From positions 248,001 through 312,000 of the forward strand of contig JARGSG010000196.1 of NCBI GenBank assembly GCA_030374805.1: a stretch of 64,000 nt of DNA, read 5' to 3'. The stretch is from Gracilaria gracilis (lineage: Eukaryota; Rhodophyta; Florideophyceae; Gracilariales; Gracilariaceae). The position numbers and the translations under genes are program-made. Below the pieces are notes generated by a model that was given only the letters and a program-made list of their open reading frames with translations, searched no databases and was not told the DNA's origin. This document shows, piece by piece, positions 22,770-34,076 of the stretch. The first letter of the stretch is position 1; the number at the start of each line of letters is the position of its first letter.

Positions 22770-23804
22770 TCCATGTCGAACCGTTTCATTTGCCACCGTA
22801 ATGCGATCGATGGAGATTGTATTCTCTACACCATCTTCGTCCACCGTTACCGTGTGGTCGGTTCACGTACTACCTTCAAAGGTCCCGAAGATTTCGAAAG
22901 AAGCTTAGAGTTAATATCTATTACTATAGCTTTGTCTTCAGCTTCGTCACCCGGTAGTGGACTAGCTTCTTTCGGAGGGTCGTCAATAAAGACATATTGA
23001 CCTGGCCTAGCCGTTAGCACTTGGGTTACCTTCTGGCCGTATTCTTCCTTATACCGCTTCTATGAGGCTGTGAGCTTGCTCTCCGCATGCCTCAGAGCTC
23101 GCCGCAACCTCAAAAGGGTATTTCGTTTGACCTCTGACGGGGTGAGCGCACCTGCTGCTTCTTTTACGGTCGGGTCTCCTTCAAAACCACTACCTGGTGG
23201 GTGTTTTGACAAGATCAGATCAAACTGCGTAGTGTGCGTTGCTCGATGAACGTGAAAAATATACGCGTAAGTTGAGGGCTGAACGAGCTCATACCAACCA
23301 TTTTGGTGTTTCTCTATGTATTGAGCTAATCTAGATACCAGTGTTCGGTTAAAGCGCTCCACTTACCCATTCGTCTGCGGATGTTAGGCAGTGGTGAAGT
23401 AGTGTTTAATACCAAGTAGATTACAAAAAGCTTCAAAGAGCTTCGAAGCGATATTAGAACCGTTGTCGGCAATTAAATAAAGCCGTGCGCCATATAGATA
23501 GATCCAATCGTTCAAGAACGCAACCGCGAGGGTGGTTGATTTCGTGTCATTTAGAGGTATGGCTCTGGTGAGCTTCGAAAACCTGTCAGAAATCACGATG
23601 ATGTGCTGATAAACCTTTGTAGTCTTCTTCAATGGCCCTAAAAGGTCGATTTGCTACGACTCCAAGAAAACCCGCTGCGGGAAACAACTTCAAGTATTTC
23701 CGATGTTTGCGGATACCTCCACAGGTACCTACGCACGATTCGCATTGACCTACAAATTTATGGACATCATGAGCCATATGGGGCCAATAATTCCCCTGCT
23801 TCAA
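22770..23804 (-). pseudogene. gypsy C integrase (broken)
   Basis: Frames 23804-23586 (zinc-finger end CESCVGTCG, then VVANRPFRAI where the first catalytic Asp motif VAMDxxGPL should be), 23632-23384 (VISDRFSKLTRAIPL, YLIADNGSNI with the second Asp) and 23362-23060 (VERFNRTLV begins with the Glu). A stop separates the last two. The C-terminal SH3-like barrel is readable on the minus strand at about 22770-22920 (TVTVDEDGVENTISIDRIT). The first Asp appears lost, and the frame is broken at least three times. Confidence 0.75.
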
Positions 23805-23807
23805 GGT

Positions 23808-25625
23808 CTAATACATTATCGTACCTCCAGAGTGTCCCGATAACCTTGGGTAGTGCGAAACATACAGCATTCGAGGGCACAGCACCTTGGGCACTACCTT
23901 CTGACGGGAACCATCGATGGGAGCTCGCCTGACAAGGAAACCATTTCGGACGACGCCAAAATTTGATTCCTTAATACCTACTTGGTCCATGAGAGAGCGG
24001 TAGTAAACGTCGTTCGCTTGCTCTCTAAAAAAAATTTCATGGGTAATCTGCATGATGTCTGTTTCCCCAAGGGCAAGTATCTCCCTAGCAATGGATTCGC
24101 TGAAACACGTATCCTCTTCCGGTAAAGTCCAGTAACCTTCTAAAGTATCAGCATCACCAGTAGGGTTTGTGAGGATGACAAAAACATGAAATATCATAGT
24201 CCACCGGTTGGGTGTGTCAAACTCTGAAAGTCGTAACAGCCATCGGGCAAGTCTGCCTGGTGCATATGCGCCACCCTGTATCCACCGCCGGGCTTCATGA
24301 TCAATTCGAAGTGTACACCGTTCACCATATAGGTAGGGACGGCGCATCAGCACGCTCCAGACCACTGCCAGACACTCCTTTTTGGTTACCCTGTGATTCT
24401 TCTCTGCAACGTGCAGAGCACGGCCCCAGTACTCTATATAGGTAGATTGTCGCAATAATCTTGCTCCTTCATGAGACAAAACCCAATTTGGGCATCCGAA
24501 GCGTCAGTATCCAATGTGTAACGTAAACCAGATTTGGGTAATGCCAAGATGAGAGGTGTCAAGAGCGCATGTTTCAGTGCCTGGAACGCGTCCATCTTCT
24601 CATTGGTAAGACATTCAAACCTTTTAGGTTGGTCTTTCAGCAGCTTCCTGTTGAGAAGAGCTGCTATGTTAGCAAATCCCTTGATAAACCGGCGGTACAC
24701 ATTGCACAAACCTATAAAGGATCCGATTTGAGTTTGGAACGCTTCCTGTACGGCCCGGATATTCCGCGGCGTCACTTCTAACCTTCCAGACCTCACAATA
24801 TGGCCGCGGTACTATACCTTCTTGGGAAATATATCGCACTTGCGGAGCTTGAGCGTAACTCCAGATTTCTTCAAAGGTTTAGAACTTCCCTAACACAATG
24901 GAAATGCTCCTCTACGGTTCTGGAATATATGATTACGTCATTGATGTATACCACAGCGGTTTTACACTTCACCTTCGAAAAGATTATTTCGAATGCCCTC
25001 GGAGAGGTAGCCTACGCATTCCGCAACCCAAACGGCATGCGCCTAAAGCAGAAGAACCCAGCGTGGCAAGTAAACGTAGTTTTGTCCATTTTTTCTTCCC
25101 TGATAGGTATCTGCCAATATCCTCAATGGGCATCGAGCGTAGTAAAGATCTTGGCGTTGCCCAATGAATCTATACACTCATCCATTTTAATTATTGGGTA
25201 GGAATCTCTAATGGCCATAGCATTGAGCCTTCTGAAGTCCACACAGAACCGCATAGGGGTATCATTCTTTTTCTCACCAGAACTACAGGGCGGGGCCAGT
25301 CCGTAATTGCGGGCTCGGTCACCTTTTTTTGGAGCATTCGGTCAACTTCATTGAGCGCAACCTCACGGGCTGTTAGACCTGCGCGGTAATATTGCTATTA
25401 TATGGGCTTCCAGCTTGGCACCATATCAATACGGTGTTCAGTAGCCCCGATATGGCCTAACTGGCCTGACCACATGAGTTCAAATTCCTCTAAGAGACTG
25501 AAGATCCAGACTCGGAATCCCTCGTTCTCCTCACCGATCTGGACTTTCTCTCTCCAATTCCTCACTGGGTCCAGTTCCATGATCTTTCCCTGATCGTCCT
25601 TTAAGGTATCGAATTCAACCTTCAA
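23808..25625 (-). pseudogene. gypsy C reverse transcriptase and RNase H
   Basis: RT starts in 25625-25398 (GHIGATEHRIDMVPSWKP). Palm blocks around 25250-24850 are in broken frames. The thumb is clear in 24796-24434 (LEVTPRNIRAVQEA, SFIGLCNVYRRFIKGF) and flows into RNase H (TLDTDASDAQIGFCLMKEQ). RNase H continues in 24479-23808 ([42 protein letters not shown]). The integrase zinc finger starts at its end (HYPRLSGHSGGTIMY). Two frames overlap by about 45 bp, so one indel there joins them. Confidence 0.75.
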
Positions 25626-26667
25626 GGTATTGGCGATCTTCTTTCCAATATTGGTGGTTGTCGAAACGCGTTCCGCATCTGCCGGGTATGGCGCAATTGC
25701 ATCCCCCCTCTTTCTTAGAGGTGGTGATCTCGGCCAGCTCTGTATGTGAGGTCTTAAAAACCCCTTTCGGTTCCAGTAAAGCTATCCAAATAGGGGTATT
25801 CTTGGGTAACTTGATAAGGTGAGTGCTAAAATTACTGAAGTACACCTTGAAGGTGTGATTGAGGATGTCATCGATAATCTCGTTAGCCATCAAGTCCAGG
25901 TGTCTTTCCGCCAACATATAACTGTTCTGTAACAAAACCAAGCCACGTACAGCGCATGAAGCCGATACCACAATTTGGGTCCTAGCCGGAATTGTAACCA
26001 TCTTGGTAATGCGAAAATAATTCGAAACCGTTTTGATGGGGATATTGTGTCGTGGCCTGTACAGCCATCCCTTCTTGGTGTGGGTACTACAAAAGATAGC
26101 AATACCTCCACCCTGGCGGAGAGAAATCGTTGGTAACCCTGCCAAGATTTTCTTGACATATTTGCCAATAATGTTCGCCCCGAGGATGAAATCTGTTGCC
26201 ATTCGGTCCACGACGAAAAAATTGAGATTCATCTTCAATGTTCCAATCTGCACCACAGTGGTGAACATCCCTGTAAGGTGTATTGGACCCTCATTTGCGT
26301 CCACCAATGGGTTGATTGTCGTGGCAGACCGAATGGTCCGCAGAACTGCTTCGGGTGTAACGCGAGCGTTTACGACATTTGGACCGGCACCGGTATCGAG
26401 CACGTACGTAATAGAAACCTGTAGGTGATTTAGAGAACGGACTGAAGCATCAACTTTATAGTTGTTGTACTTCATAAGACAAACCATATTGGGTACATCG
26501 TCTTCTACCCTTTCCACCTTTAAGGTTTTTAGTTCGGTTATCGATGGGCCTGCCAATTCACGGTTAGGGGTCGCCCCTATGCTAAACGTTGGGTGTTTTC
26601 TGTTCCTCCTGAGCGGGGCTTTCCTTCTCCAAGATTTGTGTGGTCCTCGACGCGGTGAACCTGACAC
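25615..26667 (-). CDS. gypsy C aspartic protease domain, 350-residue open frame
   Basis: The longest intact frame of element C. VLDTGAGPNVV (about residues 89-99) is the catalytic retropepsin motif. LVDANEGPIHLTG and TDFILGANIIGKYV (about residues 158-171) are the flap and second beta-sheet, with ILG in its usual place. About 170 more residues link to RT (KKEGG... at the end). Upstream about 85 residues connect to the gag zinc knuckle, in an overlapping frame. As part of Gag-Pol it would process the polyprotein; alone it has no proper start. Confidence 0.7.
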   Translation of the reverse strand: MSGSPRRGPHKSWRRKAPLRRNRKHPTFSIGATPNRELAGPSITELKTLKVERVEDDVPNMVCLMKYNNYKVDASVRSLNHLQVSITYVLDTGAGPNVVNARVTPEAVLRTIRSATTINPLVDANEGPIHLTGMFTTVVQIGTLKMNLNFFVVDRMATDFILGANIIGKYVKKILAGLPTISLRQGGGIAIFCSTHTKKGWLYRPRHNIPIKTVSNYFRITKMVTIPARTQIVVSASCAVRGLVLLQNSYMLAERHLDLMANEIIDDILNHTFKVYFSNFSTHLIKLPKNTPIWIALLEPKGVFKTSHTELAEITTSKKEGGCNCAIPGRCGTRFDNHQYWKEDRQYLEG

Positions 26668-28686
26668 GGTGATGTTTGAGCCTGTACTCTCTTACCAGAT
26701 CCATATAGGTTACGGTGGTTCTGCTGCCTGGCGCTGATTAGATGTTCTCGTATCCCTGGAGGTATTTTTTCACATCGGTTCGCCAGATGATCTGGCGATA
26801 AACAAACCCAGCAGACCCGGCCACCTGTGTGAGGGTCACGCATTGTCATTGAGGTTGGCCTCGCAACCAGATTGGTCGGTGCTGTGGCATATGAAGATGC
26901 CTGACAACGACCTGTTGAGGTTTGTTGAGTACTCGCCGCACTTGGTGGTGACCTCAACGATGCTGGCGGTACTGTTGATGACCAATTTTAAATAGAGGTG
27001 GTTCTTGACTGATCCTGCGGCGCAATCACGAGATGAACCGCCATCCCTGTCGGTACGCATATGAGCGAATCACCCTCCGAGGTAGTGATTTCTTCTAGAT
27101 CCAACACTGACCGTTTCGGTTTGTTCTTTGAGGTATGTGGCGCTGATGGCTTCTTTCCATGAAGGAGAGTATCGCCGAGCTCATAGGCATAACGGGGAAG
27201 CCCGTTTTGGTCTACCTTACGGTTTTCGCCAGGTATTTGCGTACCTGCGAACTAATAGCTTTGTCCACATTGTGTCCAAAGAGCGACTTCAACCTACTGG
27301 TAAAGAAACTGCCGCATCAGGTGGCCAGATTCCATAGGCCTAACGAGAATTCCGTTTTTGTGTGGCTTGAGCACTGGCGGTATGCCTGCACTTCATCGTG
27401 ACCTTCTTGTACAGCCACATCGGTAACGTAAGTTTCCAACATGAAAATATCTACTTCTGGATACGTCTCTAACATCTATGTTTCAGCTTTATCAACCGCT
27501 GGGTTATTTCCGCAAAGCTGGCCTTGCAGAACTGGAATAAACACATGGGAGCTCCTTCAGAAAACCCATTTTGGTCACATGCAATCCTGAACGTCTGTAA
27601 AAACTAAATTACCGCAATGGGATCATCACCTGTCAAGTTCGTATCACCCATCTCGAAGCAGAGCTTCTTATGGTGCTTCGTGATCTTCTGCGCAACACTT
27701 GGGTGTAAACCGAGAATCGATCTCTCAGCCCATGTGAGCTATAATCAACCGCTTTGGTGAACAGATCGTTCAGCGGCTGACGCACCTCTAGGGTTGTACC
27801 GGTGTCCGAATCCGAGTCGGACGACTCGTACCATTTCTTCTTACCTTTTCGGTTTCTCTTTGACAACTTTTTCGCAAACCGGTTGGGTCTCTTCTTGCAT
27901 CTACCTTCACGGTCACCATCCGACGATGAATCAGTATCGGTATCGGAGCTCGAGGAATCGAGATCAGGGTCGTACCCGCAACTATTTCTCTTCTTTCTCC
28001 TCCTGCCGTTACTCTTGCGATTTCTTTTCCGTCTCCCATCCTCCGGGTCAGACAAAAAGTCTTAAGGCCACCCTTTCATGGCGTTCTTTCGAACGTTACT
28101 TCCAATGGGTTGCAAGTACATGTCTTGAGAGCACATTTCTCTATGGCCCTCTTGAACTTGCCTTAAACCTTTTAGGTACGCAACATCGGCAGGAATTGAC
28201 TTGATTGACAATGAAGAAGCTGCAGTGATCCCGTGTGGTTTGCTAGTAACCATTTCCACCGCAGGGGTTTTTGTTTCTGCCATTTTTTCGGAAACCCAGA
28301 GGTCCTGCGCCACTCGGTAGATATGCTCCCGAGCACCCGTAAAGAGGTATGATTCAGACAATTTAGGTATGCGTTGAGAAAGCTCTTGAAGGGCTCGATC
28401 AAGCAAAAAACGGGGAACGACGTCCATGTTCATAGAGGTCGTAGCTTCATTAACCTTATCGGTAAAAAGAGCTTTCGATCTGTCTTCTAATTGGGGCCAA
28501 AGGTCTTCGACCGTTTTCGGCAATTCCCTTATAAGTGCAGTTTACGAAGTGCGTGGAGAGCCCGTAACCTTCGTGAAGAGGGTCCAGCCCGAGGTTGCCG
28601 AAGCAGCTCCTCTGGATTATCCAGAATGAGTTTGGCGGCCTAATATGCAGCAGAACCCTTGTGGCTAGGTGGCGCGCTAAAGCCAC
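26577..28686 (-). pseudogene. gypsy C gag with CCHC zinc knuckle
   Basis: Frames 28686-28456, 28523-28062 (Ala/Glu-rich helices), 28055-27633 (basic then Ser/Asp-rich, RRKKRNSCGYDPDLDSSSSDTDTDSSSD) and 26957-26577. The last has VCWVCLSPDHLANRC, a canonical C-x2-C-x4-H-x4-C knuckle, near 26790-26835. The capsid part between 27.6 and 27.0 kb is scattered over frames. Confidence 0.65.
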
Positions 28687-28837
28687 AAGTCATCCTTGTA
28701 GATCTTTCCAGAGTGACCAATAGTGGTATCCAATTGCTTCGCGAGTATTCCTACGAAACCCAATAGGTGTGAGAACTTCCAGAATCCTTTCGGAAGTCCT
28801 CTGTTTACCCGTAAAGGTACCACAAAAACCAAGGAAC

Positions 28838-28855
28838 TTCTAGCTCGGGAGACCA
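28838..28855 (-). promoter_or_regulatory. primer binding site, gypsy C
   Basis: Minus strand TGGTCTCCCGAGCTAGAA, three bases from the LTR end. Confidence 0.8.
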
Positions 28856-28858
28856 AAA

Positions 28859-29356
28859 TGTCGTACAAATACCGATGAGGTGTAGGGTCCGCCTGGTGGA
28901 GGGAGCGCGAAAGGGCTCAACCTAAAGTTGAAAAAACAAACAAGCCAATATGGTAGTAAGGCCCCTAAAACCCACAGAAGCAAGTAGTCTAGACCGTGTA
29001 GGTCTACGGTTGTAGACGTCGACGCGCGGTAAAACCTGAATAGTAGTAGAGTAGCAAGTGACCAAGATGGTATAGTTAGTGCCCTAATGGTTCCCGACTT
29101 TACAGTACCCGAGGGGGGAGGCGAGATGCACCGATATATATACAGGGTGCGCTGACACCGATCTCCCGTGCGGGCGTGACGTCATCGGCTGCGCCCATGA
29201 ACTACTGTCATGGGCCAACAAGGTTAAACTAACTTACCTTTACATGGGTAGAAACTAAATTAGAAATTAGAAATTACCAACTGTGTGAAGTGCAGCTAGC
29301 AGGGTGCACAAATAGGCCCATATAGCACTAGCCCAATGAGGTCTCATAGTACTACA
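28859..29356 (-). repeat. 5' LTR of gypsy C
   Basis: 498 bp, minus strand TGTAGTAC...GTACGACA (TG...CA). Boundaries come from alignment with 19208-19703. The ATATATA stretch near 29138 may be the LTR TATA region. Confidence 0.8.
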
Positions 29357-31599
29357 TGAACCGTCACCTGCGTTGCGGCGGCACCTCGCAGAACATTCAG
29401 GTGGGCTGGGACCATGCGGTGCCTAATCTTCGGCTGCACGGCGGCGGCGCCTGGCGTAATGTTCAGGTTTGCAGCGGCCACGCCACGCAAAAGCTTCAGG
29501 TGCGCGGCAGTCATGCTGGGTACACCGGGTTACAATGGCGGTGGAGGCGCCGCCATTATTCCACCCCCGGAGATATCTCGCTGAGATATCTCCGGAGATA
29601 GGTTAGATACCGCCTCCACTTCCGGAAGCGTTCTATGCGACAACGCATTCTACACAGATATCTCCAGAGACAGGTTAGACACCGCCTCCAAAGATGTCCT
29701 GGGGCAATGCCTTAGAACCGCCATCAAATGTTGCATAACGCAGCACGTATTGTTTCATAGCGTGTTCCAGATAACACAAATCTCTGTTGAATTCTTTTTG
29801 GGTAAAAATAAGGTGTACCAATGTTCTGCAGCAAAAGTAATCGGCATCGATCTGCGTTGCTCTCCGAATGCATTCTATTTGTCGGTTCGGCTTCTGTCTT
29901 TTGCATGATCCGACGCGCTTGGGGCTACACTGTTGCTGGTTTCACATTGCACAGTAGAAGATGGTTGCCACGCTTTCGATGAGAGTATCATGTTCTGACG
30001 GCGAAGACCTGGACGACATGAGGGATTGTGTTCGGAGAGTGAAAGACGTTGCTGGAATAGATCTGATAGGAGGTCGGTAATTATCTCAAATAGATTGATG
30101 CCGCAACAATTCAGCTGTCTAGACTGGACTACCGTGAAAATATCGATTGTGATAGTCAGCCAATGAAAGTTGTACAGATGGCGGTTTTTTGCGCTTTGGT
30201 CACACAGGGTAGGAACGCTCTCAAGGGGTTGTTGTTTAATCCGATTTCCTTAAAATATTCAAGCGAAACCAACTTTTTAGGACGGCGTTTGCCCGCGGTT
30301 TTGACAGCGTACACACCTCATCGTACGTGGTATCATTTCCAGCCCTAAAGCACGCCGGCTACTATTTTAGACTTTTAGGCTTTAGGGCTTTTCCACCCAT
30401 CATTTCAAAACAGTAAAACGACAATTTATGTCTGAGATTTGCGCGGCTATGAGCATTTTGCTTCTACACCGGGCGTTGACAAACGGTAACGACAACGGCA
30501 AACGCTTTCGGACGACCAAAACCCTCACTAAAAATCAATTTTAGCGATAATTCTGGCGGTTACAGGATATTCTTTCGAGCCAATGGCTTGGTGCCATGAC
30601 AAAAGTTCAACCCTTTGCTTCTGTCTTTGAAACGTGCCCTCCACTATCTTCAACCCACCACTTGCAAATCTCCCACGCCCACGTACCACCTCTCTTCCGT
30701 GCAGCCATGCCCACAATACAACACCGCACTTGTCACGCACCGCAATACAACCCAGTCCACCTCTCGCCTCCACTACAACCCGAAGCTATCGTACCGCCTT
30801 AGATCCGCCTTAGATTCGCCAGGCGCGCCCTATCTGTCACAGCCTCTCACCTGCTCCGACCAGCCGCTTTTCTGCCACAATATTACACCATTTGCGCCTT
30901 GCCCATCTCTGGCAGTATCACGTGGTTGCTGCGGCGTATCACCGCCACTGATCAGCCGCATTGTTCTCATCCATCAACACCGCCCTTTTGGCATCCCAGC
31001 TCTCCCTATCCCAGAGCATCACACAATCTTTTGATTGCAATGGTCCTTCGACACCACTCTACCGCTTGCGCTCTGTGAGAGCCATCTCCCGTGCTACCTC
31101 ATTGCTCCTGGGAGACAGAAACGGCTTACCCTCGTCGCGCCGACTCCAACTTACTTCAGTCATTTCGCTCTTTTGCAGTTGCCGCGCACCACTGCATAAA
31201 TTCTCCTTGGCTTTGCTATCGCCGAACACGCGAACGCTCTGCTTCACGCCCACAAACCCCCACCCCCTCTCTGCATCGCAGTGGCATCCCACACCATCGC
31301 ATCGCTTCTTCTGCGCCACGGCGCTTGCGCTCCACCACCTCGCTTCTGCTCCGTTGCAACGCAACCTGTACGCTAGGGAACAGAATCTCTTTTACCGCGC
31401 CGCAGCCACGCTGAGTTCATATCACAGCCTCTATTTGAAGCTTTCCAACGGCAGCTACGAGATCCCGGACTAACCACGTGATTGCCGGCAATTTGCCTTC
31501 TAATGCCACTCCCACGCCGTCCCGGTGCTCATACCACGGCGCCGTTGCTACAGCGCCGTTGCTCCCCCGCACCAATGAATCGCTTCGGAGCCGGTAAGA
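29357..31599. other. Spacer without recognisable gene
   Basis: 29357-29720 is GC-rich, with a palindrome and a duplicated block. 30540-31480 is strongly C/A-skewed on the plus strand, which opens long frames on both strands (for example 170 aa at 30961-31473) without any domain, repeat or start context. I regard these as compositional. Confidence 0.5.
29567..29595. repeat. Perfect palindrome with 13-bp arms
   Basis: CCGGAGATATCTC, GCT, GAGATATCTCCGG. The right arm starts a block (GATATCTCC, AGGTTAGA, ACCGCCTCCA) that is repeated 72 bp further on (29588-29620 and 29660-29692). Confidence 0.85.
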
Positions 31600-31911
31600 T
31601 ACTGAAAACTACGCCACCGGGCCAGAGTAAATGTGTCGCGCCTTTATGAAGTCACCCACCGGTGTCTTACCGCCGTGCCATCTGCCATCCTATCAGCCAC
31701 ACCGAACAATTGTCAACAAGAAAGGTCTTCCGCAGTTCAAGGTTTTCAGGAATCCGTGCAGCCATATGGTGAGACCGCCTCCCGTGACTAGCGGCAACAA
31801 ACAGCCACAGGAGCGCCCCAGAGTGTCATGGGGGATCAGGAACGGTTGCTACCACAGCTACAGAAAAGAGGTAGCTGTGGCAAACAGCCATAATGGCGTG
31901 ACCTGGATACG

Positions 31912-32874
31912 TTGATTGCTGCAATGGCAACTGTAAGACTACCAGAAGCTTCAATGAATGGGTCAAAGCAGAAAAGAGGGCACTGGCACTCGCAGTTAAA
32001 GCGTGAGTTTGATGGCTTGCTGGGCGTGATGATCAGTATATATTCTGAACCAAGTGATAGGGAGAAAATGGACGTGTGGAGAAGCACGTTTGGTCACATC
32101 GTTGGGGAGCAAGACCAGAAAAGCTTAGCTATTTGTCGGAAGTTTCGAGGATGCTTGCGGCTCGTCCAGGCTCATCGGTGTACTGTATATCCCTCGGAGT
32201 CTGACAAAATGCAATGTGCTGTAGGGCTCTACAATAACGGTATCAAGGTGTCACATTTTTATGATGTCTTTCGCAATCCGAACCACATAATTGGGATACG
32301 GTTTTCTTTCCCGAAGACATTCGATTGGTTGAACAAGCACAAAACGGAGCCTGATCCTTTTTCATTAGAACACAACCAGAGCGAGCATTGTGATCCAGAT
32401 ATCGTATGAGCGAGAGAAAGAGCCGATGATGGGCATCAGGACGCGGGTAAAGCGATAAAAAGCGGTGAAGACAGAGAGGATTCATCTGGTAAAGCAGCAC
32501 AACGTTAACTGTCTATCGGTGTCAAGGCGCCAAAGATCGCAAAGAAAGCTATGAAAGAAGCAGCAAAGGAAGACGTAGAACTGCACTCTGCGTTGGAGTC
32601 TTTGACAGAGGGCTTCACCGAGACTAGTAGCGCTTCTTATGAAGCAGCGAGGTCGCACGCAGTTATCAATAAAGAGCAACGCGAAAGAGATTATGATCTG
32701 CGTAAAGAAGCCAACGAGCTGGAAGCAGTGCGGGTACTGTTAAATGATGACAATGAGGAAAGCAAGCAGTACAGAAGCGCACTGAAGAAAAATAGACTTC
32801 GTAAACTGCTTCAAGGTCAACATGACGAGAACCAAGGCGGAAGACAAAACGGAACGATCTACAGCAAACAGTGA
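31912..32874 (+). pseudogene. PIF/Harbinger accessory protein, NAM-like (two frames)
   Basis: The frame 31912-32409 has the layout of the DNA-binding accessory protein of PIF elements. It has a basic start, VWRSTFGHIVGEQDQKS helix, CRKFRGCLRLVQ, then QCAVGLYNNGIKVSHFYDVFRNP (relatives: ALxLY...F.F...W..LR..P). A stop follows; 32551-32874 continues with IGVKAPKIAKKAM (the RPxGxKxAK signature region) and a charged coiled coil ending in EESKQYRSALKKNRLRKLL. In PIF elements this protein binds the ends and carries the transposase into the nucleus. At least one stop and a frameshift at 32407-32550 disable it. Confidence 0.6.
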
Positions 32875-33129
32875 TTGTCAAGGAGAACTGTCGCCATCTC
32901 CATGATCCTCTAGGTATTCATCGAGCTTAACTTCTCCAAACCTGCCCCATATTGTGTCAGCCAGCGCGTTAGTTAGTAGTTAGTGGTCCTTTTTATCTTC
33001 AGTACTGTCAGTATGAGAGCGATAAAAGCCTGAACTTTCATATTTCTCAAGAGGAGCAGAAAAAGATCGCACGGGAACGACTGCAGAATCAGGGTCAATA
33101 CTGACTAGGTTAACTGTACCCAAATGCTC

Positions 33130-33477
33130 TTAAATGTCTCTGACTTCGACAATCATATTGTACAGCATTGCACAAGCTCTCACAAAGTGATACATATCCT
33201 CTGTGTACCATGAGCGGGACAGGTTCGCGACAATATGCCAACGACTGGAAAGCACTGCATACACACGCTCGACAACCTTTCGAAAGGCTTCCTGGGCTTT
33301 CGCAAATGTTTTCTCCTTCTTTGTCGATGGGTACGATACTTTTTTCAGAGAGATTCGAAAGAAGAGATATATGCCATTCACTACCCAATAAAACCACTGA
33401 ATGAGATGCGGATCTATGTTAAATTCTGGCTTATAAGGAGGCCATGGGCCACTGCGTACGACAGGAAAAAAGGGGAA
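33130..33477 (-). pseudogene. PIF/Harbinger transposase, piece 4 (C-terminal)
   Basis: Minus-strand residues beginning right at the LTR of gypsy D. They are PPYKPEFNI, VNGIYLFF (DGIYPxW in relatives), SYPSTKKEKTFAKAQEAFRKVVERVYAVL (catalytic Glu in VERxxGVLQxR) and RWHIVANLSRSWYTEDM, then RACAMLYNMIVE. This is the end of the plant-type Harbinger DDE nuclease (PF04827). The residue expected to be the second catalytic Asp (DGIYP) is Asn, in VNGIYL. Confidence 0.8.
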
Positions 33478-34004
33478 TGTAGTAGAGTGGAACCAAGCGG
33501 TATGTAAGGTAAGAAGGGGGTCAAGCAGGGCTGGCATGGGTGCGCTGGATCGCACACGTGTACTGGACTGGCGCACCGACCGGAGTAATTAGATAGGTAG
33601 TACACGTACGCATAGTTGTAGATACTTGGCTGAACCCATCACGGGATACCTTCGCCATGTGGTGCGGGTGCCAATGTGGATTGTAATGCGGAGTTGTATC
33701 GTTGAGGTGCACCTACTTCTGCACCTCCGCTCCTTCCAGCCCACTAACAGAAAAAGGTAAGGACCTTCTCCGCAATTCCAGTGCTCTTACGTCAGACTTG
33801 AATGCTGGTTTAGGAGAGCAATCAATACAGGTTTAAAAGCCGTTCGGACTCTTCGCGCCTACCTCGAGCGCCCCTGACGTTCCCAACCGCCGGCTACCAT
33901 GGCTCACGCTATACCCTGCTCAGATCACGGGATTACCTGCCCCGCTTACGAACTTCCCCACGATATACTGCTTCTGGGAACCCCCTACTTTGCGCTATCT
34001 GACA
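33478..34004 (+). repeat. 5' LTR of gypsy D
   Basis: Starts TGTAGTAGAGTGGAACC and ends GCTATCTGACA. Homologous to 42831-43389 from the first to the last base. TTTAAAAG at 33833-33840 is a possible TATA box. Confidence 0.85.
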
Positions 34005-34005
34005 T

Positions 34006-34023
34006 TGGTCTCCCGACCTAGAA
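34006..34023 (+). promoter_or_regulatory. primer binding site, gypsy D
   Basis: TGGTCTCCCGACCTAGAA, one base after the LTR. Confidence 0.8.
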
Positions 34024-34076
34024 GTGGGATTCATGTTTTCCGTACGGAGTGACAACAGATCTGTATAAGATATCTC

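Larger units (their letters stand above)
19208..29356 (-). mobile_element. Ty3/gypsy element C with both LTRs
   Basis: 10.15 kb, minus strand. 5' LTR 28859-29356, primer site 28838-28855, gag 28.7-26.6 kb, protease 26.67-25.6 kb, RT/RNase H 25.6-23.8 kb, integrase 23.8-22.77 kb, 3 kb 3' region, G-rich tract next to the 3' LTR (19704-19720, minus strand), 3' LTR 19208-19703. No target duplication is left (ATTAC versus TGAAC). A third, truncated copy of this LTR lies at 51163-51391. Confidence 0.85.

Noticed and set aside
19203..29361. Target duplication of gypsy C
   Set aside because: ATTAC and TGAAC agree at only two of five positions.
30596..31473. Long overlapping frames up to 170 aa on both strands
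   Set aside because: Strong C/A composition skew explains them; no family resemblance, repeats or start signals.
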